64,000 nucleotides of DNA, from positions 90,213,381 to 90,277,380 of the forward strand of contig OY856186.1 in the NCBI GenBank assembly GCA_963693315.1, in the 5' to 3' direction. Under the pieces are notes generated by a model. It was not told the DNA's origin, ran no database searches, and was given only the letters and a program-made list of their open reading frames with translations. Made by a program: the position numbers and the translations under genes. Positions 13,134 to 24,510 of the stretch are shown here, piece after piece; the stretch's first letter is position 1; the number at the start of each line of letters is the position of its first letter. Source of the DNA: Diogma glabrata (Eukaryota > Arthropoda > Insecta > Diptera > Cylindrotomidae).

Positions 13134-13417
13134 GTAAGTTTCATTTTTACTTTATTACTGTTTGTTTGACATTTTTTTTGTGTATTCAAACAATCTCATT
13201 TCGTTTTCTTATGATTACATTTTATAAGAAACGAAAACACAATTTGTTTTATTCTTCAAACATTCACACCTTTTCAACGTTTTCAAAAGATATTGTCGAT
13301 GTCAACAAGAATGAAAAAATCCAATTTAATACAAAAGTTTTTTCTAGTCTTCGTCTGCGATATATTTTCTCAAACTTTGCTTCGTTTCACTTATTATGTC
13401 GGTCGATTAAAATGTAA

Positions 13418-14940
13418 AATGTTTAAGCCATTTTCATTATTTTACGCTCAAAATCATACAAATATAATCACAGAACTTGTTTAAAAGTATGTAATATGTA
13501 TTACGAAACTAATCAGATGACAAATGAGACAGTGTCTAGAAAATCTATTCAAAAGTACCAAATCTTAAAGCATTCAGCTATTGGAATCAAAAATTTGCTT
13601 CATTTTATTTGCATTTATGCTTCACACATGTAAAAATACAGTTATTTATTTCATAAATGAAAATCCGAATGTAAATTGAAAATATACAACAAAAAAAAAG
13701 TGAATAACTTTGACAGTGACAAGCTCTGGAGCATACGAGTATAATAAAAAACTTGCACGAAACTTTTCAATTCTTTGAATTTTTGATCGAAAAACACAAA
13801 ATTATAAAAAAGAAAACAAATAAGTGACACACATCAAATCTTAAATCTTTGTAAAATTTTTGGTTTGAATAACGGGAGTTGAATTTTAATTTATTATCTT
13901 ATTAAGCTGTGATGAGCTTTTGCTGAGATTATTGATTTCAAATACAACTAAAATGTTTTACTACCAGTCATAGTGGTACATTTTCTTGAAAATTCATGAT
14001 CAGCCCGACAATGTTGGAATCATTATAAAAAATCGGCTAAGTTATTATAGCATTCTTCTTTTCCTTTTAGAAAACTGAAACATGTTTTTTTTTATCTTGA
14101 TAAAATTACAAGAGAGATTTAAAAGACATTTAAAAATTTTGAAACAAAACAAATCATTAATCTTTCGACAACACTCCTCCTCGCACTCAATTAAATCAAC
14201 CCATACTATACTCTCTGTTTCATCAAACTTTAAACTTAAATATCGAGCTTTCATTAATTTAATGTTAATCCAAACTGAAAATAAATCAGAAAAAGGAATT
14301 ACATAAAGACTAATTACCAAATCGATTAATGGTATTACAACAAAATACGTAGCCATCCATAACCAGTAGTCAGCACATACTATAAATCATTATCATTATC
14401 ATCGACATCATTAAATATATTTTTTATAAATTTTTTTATTTAAGCTTAAAAAATAATTCATTTTGAATTTGTTGAGTGAATTAAAAAAACTCAACTTAAA
14501 AGTGGTGTGGTAACACTAATAATAAACAGTTTTCATGTCTGTAATTACTACTAGAAATGGAATGATGATTTGGATCAACATGATAGTAGGTTTACTTTAC
14601 TGTGTATTAGTAAACTTGATTGTTCGTTTACAATTTTCTTTCTGTAAAAATATATTTTCGTTTGGTTTCTTTTATCTAATTACGTATATTAAACGAGTCA
14701 TGAAAATAGAACATCAAACATTAGATACCTGAATTGGTTTGGTAAATGTTTCGAACATGAATTGTTTTAGTTTTTTTTATCGAATGCAAGAAAACATGAT
14801 ACAATGATACTTTATTGAATCACCATGACATACTATAGAAAACCTGAGTCATTTAAACATTGTCCAACTAGAAATGTTAAAAGTTAAGTGTTCACGAGCA
14901 CTTAAAGGTCAAATAGAAACTGTTAGGTTAATTTTTAAAT
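13418..14940. other. Intronic AT-rich DNA, nothing recognised
   Basis: Open frames on both strands (for example 14045-14356 minus and 14082-14306 plus) overlap each other and show no domain. I treat them as chance frames. Confidence 0.4.
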
Positions 14941-14949
14941 TAAAATAAG

Positions 14950-16040
14950 GTTCAAAATGGGTTGAAGAGGATCCTGCAAAGGGTTTTTTTCAACAAGATC
15001 TCGGCCGTGGCGACAGGTTGATGAAACGGGCATCCTAGCGCCTTACAGATATTATGTGCACTATAGGTTAATCTCACCGTCTTATGCGGAAAATAAATAT
15101 ATTTTTTTGCTCGGTTTAATTTTTTGATCTGTAACATCCATTGGCAATAAAAAGTGATGGCATGACTCTAACTCTTCTCCGCCGAACACCAGATGCTGTT
15201 CGGACACTTATCCTAGTCAACTAATCCGGTTAAATTTAATGGATGCGATTACATCGTAGTCTCCAAGGAATTGTGGGATTTCATGATTCATTCGGCTTCT
15301 ATACTGATTTCAGCAACTTTAAATGGATCATTAGATGTTCATATCATCTTCATCTGGGATATTGAAAGGATGCTAAAACCGGTGGTAGTTACTGTCCGCC
15401 ACTCAAATGTTTTCACAGGTCATGAGTTTATGCAACTGCAAACTCGCAGAAGTCTTGAGTTTCGGTCTTGAAAAGCCAAAACTCTACATCCACGTCGTGC
15501 TACCTAGGTAATGCTAACATAATTCAGCTTAGTTTTTTGGAAAATTGTAGAGAAAATACTGTCTATATTCGATGATACTACATATCGCGGCGATGCTTTG
15601 TCGTTTTAAAAAAATTGCGTATTTCTTGAAGCAAGCGGCCCGCTATCTAAACGTCTAAAAAGTTTTTGTGAAAACCTCAAGGTGAAAACCTCAAAACGAA
15701 CACATTCACTATAATTTGGATAAGTCGAAGAGCTAACCGTCCTTTAACGTAAAAACTTATTTGTGAACTCTATACACTGACCTTGGATTATCTCGGACTC
15801 ATTGTTATATCGGACTGGTTATTTTGGCAGAAACCATCATTGGGATCAATGCTCGAGCTGTATTTCGTGCTATTTAGACGACCTAATGCCATCGATAAAG
15901 GGAAGCGGGTAAACATATTTCTTTGTCATGGAATTAGCACAACGGGAGTCTAGACATAATCTATGCTTCCCAGAACTATTCTATATTAACACAACTGGTG
16001 AACACCATTTGTTCGACTCGATTATGTCCATCTAAAGCAA
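14950..16040 (-). other. Possible 3' remainder of a decayed retroelement
   Basis: This stretch is less AT-rich than the surrounding intron and has short broken frames on both strands. It directly follows, in minus-strand order, the recognisable retroelement relic at 16045-17718. No motif can be named, so its assignment to that element is an inference from base composition and position. Confidence 0.3.
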
Positions 16041-16044
16041 TCCG

Positions 16045-17718
16045 TTAAGTGATTCCTCCACATAGATCTTTAGTTGAACAGCCGGTGGTGTGGGGTACTG
16101 CCTGCACCAACATCGATGACATGTTCACAAAGGAAGGCCACCCGAGACCGAAAACTTCATAAAATGGAAAATAAACCTTGACTTTCTCAAATTCCTGAAA
16201 CTGGTCAAAGGTGAGATCTTGTATTTTAAAGTCATCAGGCTCCATTTGTGTCAGTTCACTGGCAAAGGAAGGAACGATACCAAAAGTCTCAAAGAAATCT
16301 ATCACCAGGTAGAGCTCGTCACGCGAACCAGGAACAATATGAAATCGCATAGGTTTAGTGGAGCTATTAAGAGTGATAGGCCCATCGACATTTCCCAAAG
16401 TTTTGTTTATTGTGCCATCCGCAGTGCGAATGCATGAGGTGAATATACAATAAGAAACGGCGACAGATTTGAATTACTTCAAGGAATTTCTTCCCAAAAT
16501 GGTAACAGACACTTCACTATCCAGAAGCCCTGAAATGTTCTGATTGCAGATGTTAATCAAAAGATGCGACCGATTATCCCTAAAACCTGAAATAATAGAT
16601 GAGACACAAGCTTTTACAAGTAGTTTACGCAACCTCCAATAACGACGACAGCGTTGAAGACGCCGAAAATAAGTTCTCTTTAGTTGTAATGACTCCTATT
16701 TCTATTGGGAAAGTTTGAGTTTGACCTGTATGGCCATGCTCTTTATTTGGATCCTCGGGGAAGTAGAAGTCTGACTAATCCTGAAGTTAATGTTCGAAAT
16801 ATTTACACCGACTACCAGTGATGCGATTATTACTTCGTGAAGGTACATGTCTAATTGTTAGGCATTAGAGGTCCTCTTAACATTCTCGATGGTCAATCAT
16901 CATAACGTCCAGGTATGGATGTTCATGACCAGAACCAGAAGCAGAAGCTTTAAATTGTTGTAATTCACTAATTCGGCCGCCATTTGTTGTTCTAGCTGGC
17001 ACTGGTGTTGACCATAGTCTTTCAAACTTCTGACATAATGTCCGAAGTTCATCATTGAATCCAATGATGGCCACAAAAGGAACGTTTTTCAATTCCGCAC
17101 TCAGTCACTCCCACACGATTTCAACCATTTCCATTTTTGAAAACGGACAAGTCAGCTGACGATGCAGCTCGCCAAACTCCACAACGGTCTGCGGTCACTT
17201 TAAGGTATCATTGAACTAGTGATCTAGGGTCGTCCCAGTTCACCCGATCTCCTCTGGCAGTGGCTTCTACTCGATGTATAAATTCATGCACATCAAGTGA
17301 GTGACTATCTCTTGAAAAGAGAAGTACACAATTTGAGTCATAACAACTCAAATTTTTCCTTTGGTCCTCTTGCCATCCCACGAATGACAACTTTGGTGCA
17401 GCATTATTTTGATGCTATGAAAAATGGTGGTATGGTGGCGAGGTCATCAGTGGATTGTTGAAGAGCTCCTCAGCTCGTATTGCAGAAGCCAAATTCACTC
17501 CAACAAATCCTTCACCGTTGGACTCAGTTGCTGCAGGCGTGGCACTCTTAAGGAATTCTGTGATTGCCGTTGTTGCTCCAGATCACCTAATACTTTTCTC
17601 AGGGGATGCATAGGTATAGATGTTGCTATATCTGTTGGCTGGAACAGGGATAATTGCTGAACACTTTGTTCCTCCTGAACGTCTTCCAGCTGTTACAGCA
17701 GAATTTCTAGGATTCTCC
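16045..17718 (-). pseudogene. Decayed gypsy-like (Ty3) retrotransposon, gag and protease/RT junction
   Basis: Read on the minus strand, a start-like ATG lies near 17718 (MENPRNSAVTAGRR). Next come a gag-like frame (17208-17390, with VHEFIHRVEATARGDRV) and a further frame (16877-17092, with NDELRTLCQKFERLW). Last is a frame at 16045-16398 whose FHIVPGSRDELYLVIDFF block and following linker match the region between retropepsin and reverse transcriptase in insect gypsy-type polyproteins. Several stops and frameshifts separate these pieces, and the RT catalytic core is not visible. No LTRs were identified. The element is old, and its base composition is clearly higher in GC than its surroundings. 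Confidence 0.65.
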
Positions 17719-18164
17719 ATGATGCTCTCAATTAATTAAACGTGAGTCTACGTCCCTCCTGCAGATCCCATTTATTAGCAACCTGTTTGCCGCTCCATTC
17801 AATGCCGCACTTTATTTATAAGGCCTCTCAAATATGAAACTTCGACTGGATGCTGCAAGTTCCTAGCCTCCCTGGCTTACATGATCCCTGCTGTCACAAT
17901 CAGTTTTATTTCCCCAAACAGGAGTACAGCGTGAGATCTCATCAGTGGGAATGCAAGATTTGACGTATACTCTCTCAGCTCGTTCACCCAGTTTCTCCTA
18001 TTCCTATTCACACACCTTTACACACACTCGAACGCTAGCTCAGCATCCTCAAGTCCGAAAAACGGATGGTCAAGAGGTAATACCACCGCCATTTTGTGAA
18101 AAGAAGTGCAACACTTAATAAGCGATTAGAAAAACCAAAACGCAAGAATTTATGAAAAAAAGGA

Positions 18165-18683
18165 GCTAAAGTCTTACTTTTTGTGGTGAGTCTATAGTTT
18201 GGCAGCGGACCGTAGGGAGGCCGACAACTATAGATGAAACTCAAAAGTCACTTTAGCACCGAATTAAATACACTATTTTTTCGGCAAACGTTTAAAGTTT
18301 TTATAAATATGAAATTAATTCATCAAAATTTTTATAAATATGATTTATTATCGATATTTTCGATATAGTTACTTCCAAAAAAAGAAAAAAACATTTAAAT
18401 TTGTATAAATAAATTTTTTTAATAAAGCAATCTTTCAATTCAAAATTTCGTAATCCAATCAAAATATTTGTTATTTTTTGTTGTCATAGTTATAGAATTT
18501 GTTTGAAAAAATAACAAATATTATTCATAATCTCATGTTACTTATGCTGTCGCCATAAAAATATGAGTAGCTTTTTCTATCGCCGTAAGAAAAAGAAAAA
18601 AATGACGTCATAAGCCGTAAAACTTTACCTTCTCCCTAGCGGCATTAAAGTACAATTTTACAGCCATTTGCCGAAAAAGTTAT
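18165..18683. mobile_element. MITE-like repeat with GCCGCCATAAAAATATG motifs, copy 1
   Basis: Shares its start (GTCTTACTTTTTG) and the blocks CACTTTAG and CCGAATTAA, then TTTTCGGCAAACGTTTAAA, with the copy at 53125-54561. It also shares its end, TTTACAGCCATTTGCCGAAAAA. The interior carries several CGCCATAAAAATATG and CGCCGTAA motifs. A third relative is at 57190-57380. No coding capacity. The family is not recognised. Confidence 0.6.
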
Positions 18684-19440
18684 TTATTTATTCGTAAATT
18701 TATTTATTTATTTATTTATTTATTTACCAAATTATATTGTCAATAAGAGATTTCCAAACCAGAACTAGCATGATGACAGAAGAAAAAAAATGATGATAAT
18801 ATAAAGATCATTGTTACCAAATTTTAAATGCCAGTTTTCACCCAACTAAAAGAGGCATATGTGATCTGATCAGGCCTCTTTCGATCAGAATCAACAGACA
18901 AGATATGGTTCCCTTTACTAAAAATAAATTATAATTCAACTAAAAGCGCTCCCAAGCGCCAGACTTTATGTTTCTAAGCTCCATTGGGCAAATTGGCTAT
19001 TGCAATGAAACAAAAAGATAAAATGCATTTTATAAGGGTGAAGCCCCAAGCTTAAAATATTATGATTAGGCCTCCACTTCACCTTCATTAAAAAAGTTTG
19101 CGGTGTTGAAGAATGGTAGCACACAAGAAGCTTTCACAGTGACAACCGTCCTTCTCTTCCAAAAACTTCTTCGAAGCGAAGAGGGGAACCAGTCGGCTGG
19201 TCGATCGTATATTCATAATACATAAACGGCCTATGATCTTTCTGTACTATTAAGGCGTGATGGCTTCTTAGGCTTACCATATCAAAGGAAAAATTATAAT
19301 AAAAACATGTTATTAGACCAACAAAATCAAGGTTTAATCGAAAAAAATTTCAAGTTCCCACAAAAAAGTTATTAGTAGTAATCTTCCAAGGGCGGTGATA
19401 ATTCGAAATAATTTGTTGCCAAAAATTTCGAAAGCAAGCA
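18684..19440. other. Intronic DNA with a short (TTTA)n run
   Basis: A TTTA tetranucleotide run occupies about 18683-18725. The rest shows no recognisable gene. It includes a less AT-rich segment (18830-19260) of unknown origin. Confidence 0.4.
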
Positions 19441-19454
19441 TAGCGATAATAGCG

Positions 19455-19790
19455 CGAGGTCTTAGGTTGTATCCGTTCCAATAGGATTGCTTGGTTTGGG
19501 CATGTTCTACGAGCCGATTCACAGTCTGGAATGATTTAGAAAATGTACGTTTCTATCCCAGGGAGTGAGCAACCGCGAAGTAGACCACGACTACAATGGG
19601 AGACTGACGTAATAAACGACCTTAAAAAATCGGCCGCCATGGTAATTATGTCACTGTTGCTAATGACCGTGGTGAATAATCGAAGCTGGATAGCTTGGCA
19701 ACGCTCCTACATGGAGCATGAATGCCACAAAAAAATTGTATTGTTTTTGTAGATAGAAACATGTATTACTGCTTGTGTGACGCAACAAGG
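19455..19790 (+). pseudogene. RTE-like non-LTR retrotransposon C-terminal fragment
   Basis: The plus-strand frame contains a LVWACSTSRFTVW-type segment and then, in a second frame (19543-19752), PGSEQPRSRPRLQWETDV, INDLKK and RSWIAWQRSYMEHE. This matches the conserved C-terminus of many insect non-LTR elements of the RTE/R1-like groups, where arginine-rich RSRGRP, LRW, DLKK and RxxW motifs occur in that order. Only the last ~100 codons are present, with at least one frameshift. It is 5'-truncated, as expected of an abortive insertion. Confidence 0.65.
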
Positions 19791-20099
19791 AAATTAACAG
19801 AAAAAATGTTAAAAGTTGGTTTATTGACTTGTAGCACACATAGCTATTTTTATGTTTGTTGACATGGATTATTTTAATATAATGAACTGAAATAAGGCCG
19901 GAACCGAAATAGAATAGCAAGTCATTTAGATATGAATATTCCTGTTTCAGAGTAAACCCCGAAATACGCCCGTCGTTACAAAATGTAGAGTAAAAAGTGC
20001 GTTGATTCGATGATCCTACATATCATGACGAGGAATAATAGCCCTAAAAGCAATGCAACGGACATATTGACAGATATCTCGGATTCATAACTTCAACCT

Positions 20100-20322
20100 A
20101 GGAAAAGGTACCCAGATCACGATTTAAGATTTGAAATATGGAACATGTTAAGCAATAAAAAACGGAGAGATCACCAAAAACTTAGATAGTTTGGTCATGT
20201 ATAGCAATGTTTCCATCAAACAAAATTATACAAAAGATTTCCTAACAACAAACAGCTGGTGTTCGTCGAAGATATAGCCTAAATTACGCTGGGTGACGAC
20301 ATCACTCAAGACATTATTAAAC
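20100..20322 (+). pseudogene. Second RTE-like C-terminal fragment, strongly decayed
   Basis: In mixed frames an FGHV motif (near 20190) is followed by an RRRYSLN-like stretch and a LGDDITQD stretch (near 20290), in the same order as the FGHV, RRRGRP and WxDDIxxDI motifs of RTE-like elements. It abuts the foldback element that starts at 20323. Confidence 0.4.
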
Positions 20323-22041
20323 ATATATGAAGAAAAACGTGATCTACGCACTACGCAGGTGAAATAGTCGAGATTTGAACTTGACCATTTTTGATTTTCC
20401 TGAAACTTGACATATAAGTAGTATGGACGAAATAAAAAATAGTACTTATTTTAAAATTTTTTTAAAGTGCTTAGTTTGAGCATAGAATGCACCACAACAT
20501 GCATGAAAAATGAAAACGCTGCCAATCCGATGTAACTTTGAAATTACATTGCCCAAAAACGGCTATACCGATTTCAGCAAACTTTTTTTTGTTTGAAAAT
20601 ATTAAAAAAACTTTTTTAAAGATGGCGCTAGGGTCGAAGATCAATTGGAATTAAATTAATTTTTTTTTGAAAATAGTTCTATCCTTACTCTGAAATATTC
20701 CAAATTTACAAGGAGGCGTTAATTCGTGTTCTTGAGATATTTAATTTTAAAGGTTTTAGTACGACTAAGAATTCTAATTTTTCATAATTTTTTCAAACAA
20801 CTTTCATTAACAAAAAATTTTAAATTCAATTTTTTTATTTTTTTTTTAATAAAATATATTGTGTAATAGGGTTTAGAATATGTGTCACAACAACATATAA
20901 ATACCTTTTAAGAGCTAGGTCTAGACCTGGGTCCCACAACAACTGGCGTTCTAAGGTATTGATTAACGCTTTCTTTAAACCTCTGCGGGTTGCAGCCACC
21001 TAAGACTAAGTGTTCCGGCAAACTATTCCATTTGTACGAGTCTCTCTGCGATCTACCAGTATGACAGCACGGTTTGAGGCATGATGCCGCTGATTTCATC
21101 TGAGCACTGTTGATGACGATATTTGAAAAAAACAACGAGGTCAGCAACAGTGCGACGATGTTGTAGGGAATCAAGTTTTGATATCAAAGCTCGATCACCC
21201 ACAATTCGTATAGCCTGCTTTTGAACAGAGTCCAAGAGGGCCAAGATGGAAACAGAGGCAGCACCCCAAACTTGACAACAGTACTCCATACAGGGACGAA
21301 TATAGAACTTATTTTAAACTTATTAAATTAAATTTTAACTTATTTTTTTTTAATGTAGTTCTATCCTTACTTTAAAATATATCAAATTTACATAGGAGGC
21401 GTTAATTCGTGTTCTTGAGATATTTAATTTTAAAGATTTTTGGTCCAACTAAAATTCAAATTTTTCATAATTTTTTCGAACTTCAGTAATTAAAATTTTT
21501 TTTTGATAAAAATTGTTCGAAAAAATTATGAACAAATAGAATTTTAGACGGACTTAAAATCTTTAAAATTAAATATCTCAATAAAACGAAATAAAGCCTC
21601 TTTGTAAATTTGGAATATTTTAGAGTAAAATAAAACTATTTTCAGAAAAAAAAATTAATTTAATTTCAATTGATCTTCGACCCTAGCGCCATCTTTAAAA
21701 AAGTTTTTTTTAATATTTTCATTTAAAAATTAATTAAAAAAACAATTAATTAATTTTTTTTCAAACGACTAACTAATCATCTATCAAACAAAAAAAGTTT
21801 AATGAAATCGGTATAGCCGTTCTTGAGCAATTTAATTTCAAAGTTACATCGGATTGGCAGAACTTTCATTTAAGATGCATGTGTTGGGGTGCACCCTATG
21901 CTCAAACTATGCACTTTATAAAAATTGCAAAATAAGCATTATTTTTTATTTTGTCCATACTATTTATATGCCATGTTTCAGGAAAATCAAATATGGTCAA
22001 GTTTTCACAACTCGGTCTAGAACACGTTTTTCTTCATATAT
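20323..22041. mobile_element. Foldback-like element with ~400-bp inverted arms, split by a LINE
   Basis: The outermost inverted match is ATATATGAAGAAAAACGTG (left) against CACGTTTTTCTTCATATAT (right). The arms then match for several hundred bases, through GCCAATCCGATGTAACTTTG and GGCTATACCGATTTCA to GATGGCGCTAGGGTCGAAG near 20625 and its inverse near 21690. The central region contains GGCGTTAATTCGTG twice in direct orientation (near 20716 and 21393), followed by an inverted relative. A truncated LINE sits between the two direct copies. There is no transposase. The target duplication is not evident. Confidence 0.75.
20838..21300 (-). pseudogene. 5'-truncated LINE (CR1/Jockey-type) inserted in the foldback element
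   Basis: Minus-strand remnant of the last part of a non-LTR reverse transcriptase. MEYCCQVWGAASVSIL and LDSVQKQAIRIVGD (21053-21289) correspond to the RPCMEYCSHIWGGA and LDSVQRRAIKLIGN block of the fuller LINE at 38041-39216. After a frameshift, WNSLPEHLVLGGCNPQRFK (20908-21174) matches the C-terminal WNALPSWVFPDEFNPQGFK block. The 3' end runs into a poly-A tail, seen as the T-rich stretch at about 20829-20850. The 3' untranslated region (GTGTCACAACAACA) matches that of 28025-28180. Confidence 0.8.
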
Positions 22042-22555
22042 CTCTTTATCTCAGTCATAGCATTGCATATATGCAAAGTTTACTTTGTTATACGTTTCAA
22101 TAGAAAATGTTTTGCTTAAGCTTGAAATTATTGATTATCTGTGTTGTTTGTAAAGTGCTTTCCATTCTATGCAGATGGCGTTGCTTATTATAATTGTCAC
22201 ATTTTGGCGGGAGAAATAATATTTCAGTCGTCACCAATTAGTAGAAAAGGTTACTTGCAGGTTGCCGTTAAATTGTTTTAAAAAGGTGTATTTAATATAT
22301 TTTGTGTACAAGTAAGTTGATTTTGTTAAAAATAAGTAACATAACTTTAGTTTGCAAAGTTGAAATTATTCAAAATGTTAACGTAAATGAATAAATATAC
22401 AAGTAAAAACAAACATTGCATATATGTTATAGCATGTGAAAAATTTATTTTTTTTTCGGTCATTGCATATGTGCAATATTTGTATATGTGCAAGATTATG
22501 TGATTGCAACTTTGTTTATTTTGGGAATTTTAAAGCATAATTTACTCTTTTTAGC

Positions 22556-23766
22556 ATGTCATCAAGAAATGAAGGTTTGACACAGGCTCGATTTTTTTAA
22601 CAGAGTTTCTCATCTCTGGAATGCCTTACCGGCGTGGGTCTTTCCTGATAATTTTAATCCTCAAAACTTTAAGATCAACATTAATAAATTCCTCAAAGAA
22701 AATTGAATAATACTTTCAAGCCCTAGTTCCTTAGTTAGCATGGTATCTTCGGATATTCAGAGACGTTGATCTATATTGGTTAACACTAAACATGCCTAAC
22801 ATAGAATAAAAAAAAAAAAAAAAAATTAAAGGAGATTATTGAGAGTTGGACAGACAGTGATGACGAATTCGGATACGATGATTCAGATCTGTGTGACATG
22901 GAAGTGCAGAAATTAACTGAAGATATGTTAGAGGACTCTCCAATTCAACCTTCTTTATCTCCTGAAATGTTTGATTTTGAAAGTATGCTGATTGATTTTG
23001 TGGATGAGTTGCCAGTAGCGTCGCAGCCATTTATTGCTGAGGCTCCATTATCAGCAAAACAAGAAGCCAAACAGCTAAAAGAAAGATTTGCCAAAATTCT
23101 ATGGCGACAACAAAATTTTCAAATAAATGAATCTGAAATAACTTTCAAAGGAGATGAATCTTTACCTGAATCTTTTGTAAATGTAAACAATCCACTAGAT
23201 TGCTTTAAATTTTTTTTTGATGGCGAGCTTATGTCTCACATAGTTGAACAGACAAACTATTACTCTTGTTCCAAAAATATTACAAACCCGAAAATAATAA
23301 ACATATTGGAACTATAAAAATTTATTGGAATTTTGGTTTTAATGTCTGTGATACAAATATCAGATTATCGCAGATATTTGTCCCATGTAACTGGAAATCT
23401 ATTGATTCAACAAACAATGGCAGTAAACAACTTTGAAAAAATAAAGCAGATATTACATTTCAATAACAACGAATATATGTTGCCAAGAAGTCATGAAAAT
23501 AATGATCGTTTGTTTAAAATAACACCCGTTATTGAAAGATTACAAACTAATTTCCAAAAAATACCTTTGGAGAAGTCGTTATCTGTTGATGAGCAGATTT
23601 GTTCAACAAAAGGACGGAGCTATTTAAAGCAATATATGCCTAATAAGCCTCATAAATGGGGATATAAAATATTCGTGCCATCTGGCATATCCTGTTTTTC
23701 GTATAACTTTGAAATTTACATCGCTAATTTTCTCGGAATTTATCGAGTTTATTTTATAAAAAATTG
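22556..23766 (+). pseudogene. piggyBac-family transposase, interrupted and truncated
   Basis: A cut-and-paste transposase of the piggyBac superfamily (TTAA targets). The reading frame starts MSSRNEGLTQAR at 22556. A LINE fragment interrupts it (22591-22825), and it resumes with an acidic stretch (WTDSDDEFGYDDSD). An in-frame TAA at 23315-23317 breaks it again before KFIGILVLMSV. The DDE domain follows: an NFEKIKQILHFN block, then LSVDEQICSTKGRS with the first catalytic Asp, then YMPNKPHKWGYKIF. Similarity stops near 23720, so the second and third catalytic acidic residues are missing and the protein cannot be active. No terminal inverted repeats were confirmed. Flanking GCATATATGC-like palindromes near 22065 and 22415-22490 are possible remnants. 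Confidence 0.85.
22591..22825 (+). mobile_element. 5'-truncated LINE fragment with poly-A tail
   Basis: Aligns with 39101-39338: it has AACAGAGTTTCTCATCTCTG, then GGAATGCCTTACC, the C-terminal codons of the LINE polymerase, and the 3' untranslated end ACACTAAACATGCCTAAC, followed by a run of A. It encodes only the last ~40 residues of ORF2. It inserted into the piggyBac transposase reading frame and is therefore younger than it. Confidence 0.88.
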
Positions 23767-24273
23767 ACCTCAAATAATCTTGAAATTAAACAGAATTGTA
23801 TATAAAGCATTTTTTTATAAAATGAGATATAGTTTAAATTAAACTGCGATAGTGTTAACAGTTTATGTGTAGTTTGATTATGTTAAGTGGAATTAATAGT
23901 AAACGAAACGATATATCGTGAACATAAAACCATGTAAATAGAAATAAAGTAATTTTTGTTGATTATTAGTAAGGTTTTAGTATTATTTAAAAGGAATATC
24001 TTGTGTATTTGTTGGACGCTGTGTTTATACTGGAAATTTCAACAACCAACTGTTGGAGTTTCTGAAGCTATTGCATATTCTTGTTAAGGAATATTGGTTG
24101 CAGAAAAGTTTTCCAGTTGTTGTGAAGCGGTAAATGTGTTGAAGACTTGATAAAGACTAGGTAGTTTATAAACAGAATTCCTTTTTTAACAAAAGTTTTA
24201 TAATTACTGAAACCACGCGTTAATTATTTCTTTGAGTGAATTCAGCTTTGAGCGCTGTTCATAGGTGTATGTG
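23767..24273. other. Intronic AT-rich DNA after the piggyBac relic
   Basis: No recognisable gene. It may include the remaining 3' part of the piggyBac element, but no TTAA-flanked terminal repeat could be assigned. Confidence 0.4.
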
Positions 24274-24510
24274 TATGTATCCGTTAGGTTTTAATATAAA
24301 TTCCATGCGATGATTGTTTTAAATTTCACAAATTATTATTTATTATAGTATATAAAAAGTTTAGTATTTATAATGTATTTTCGATTCCGATTTTCGAGGT
24401 TGGTTCGTTTTTCGAATTAATTAGTTAATTAATTAATTAATCGTAAGGCGCTGTGAGTTTTATCGATTGTAGAGATTAATTATTTAGCTTTAAATATATT
24501 AACCTCTACA
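24274..24510 (-). mobile_element. Internally deleted gypsy LTR relic
   Basis: A shortened (~237 bp) relative of the 410-bp LTRs at 43461-43870 and 49006-49418. It shares ATCCGTTAGG, then CGAGGTTGGTTCGTTTTTCG, AGTTAATTAATTAATTAATC, GTAAGGCGCTGTGAGTTTTA and AACCTCTACA. About 170 bp in the middle is missing. The flank after CTCTACA reads GTACCGCT, like the interior flank of the complete element's 3' LTR (GTACCCCGCT). It may therefore be the end of a deleted element rather than a clean solo LTR. Confidence 0.85.

Noticed and set aside
13052..13417. 121-codon frame starting inside the first Sidestep exon
   Set aside because: It is read-through past the GTAAGT donor at 13134. Similarity to the family stops exactly at the donor.
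15271..15471. 66-codon plus-strand frame next to the decayed gypsy relic
   Set aside because: No recognised domain, and opposite strand to the relic. Probably a chance frame in less AT-rich DNA.
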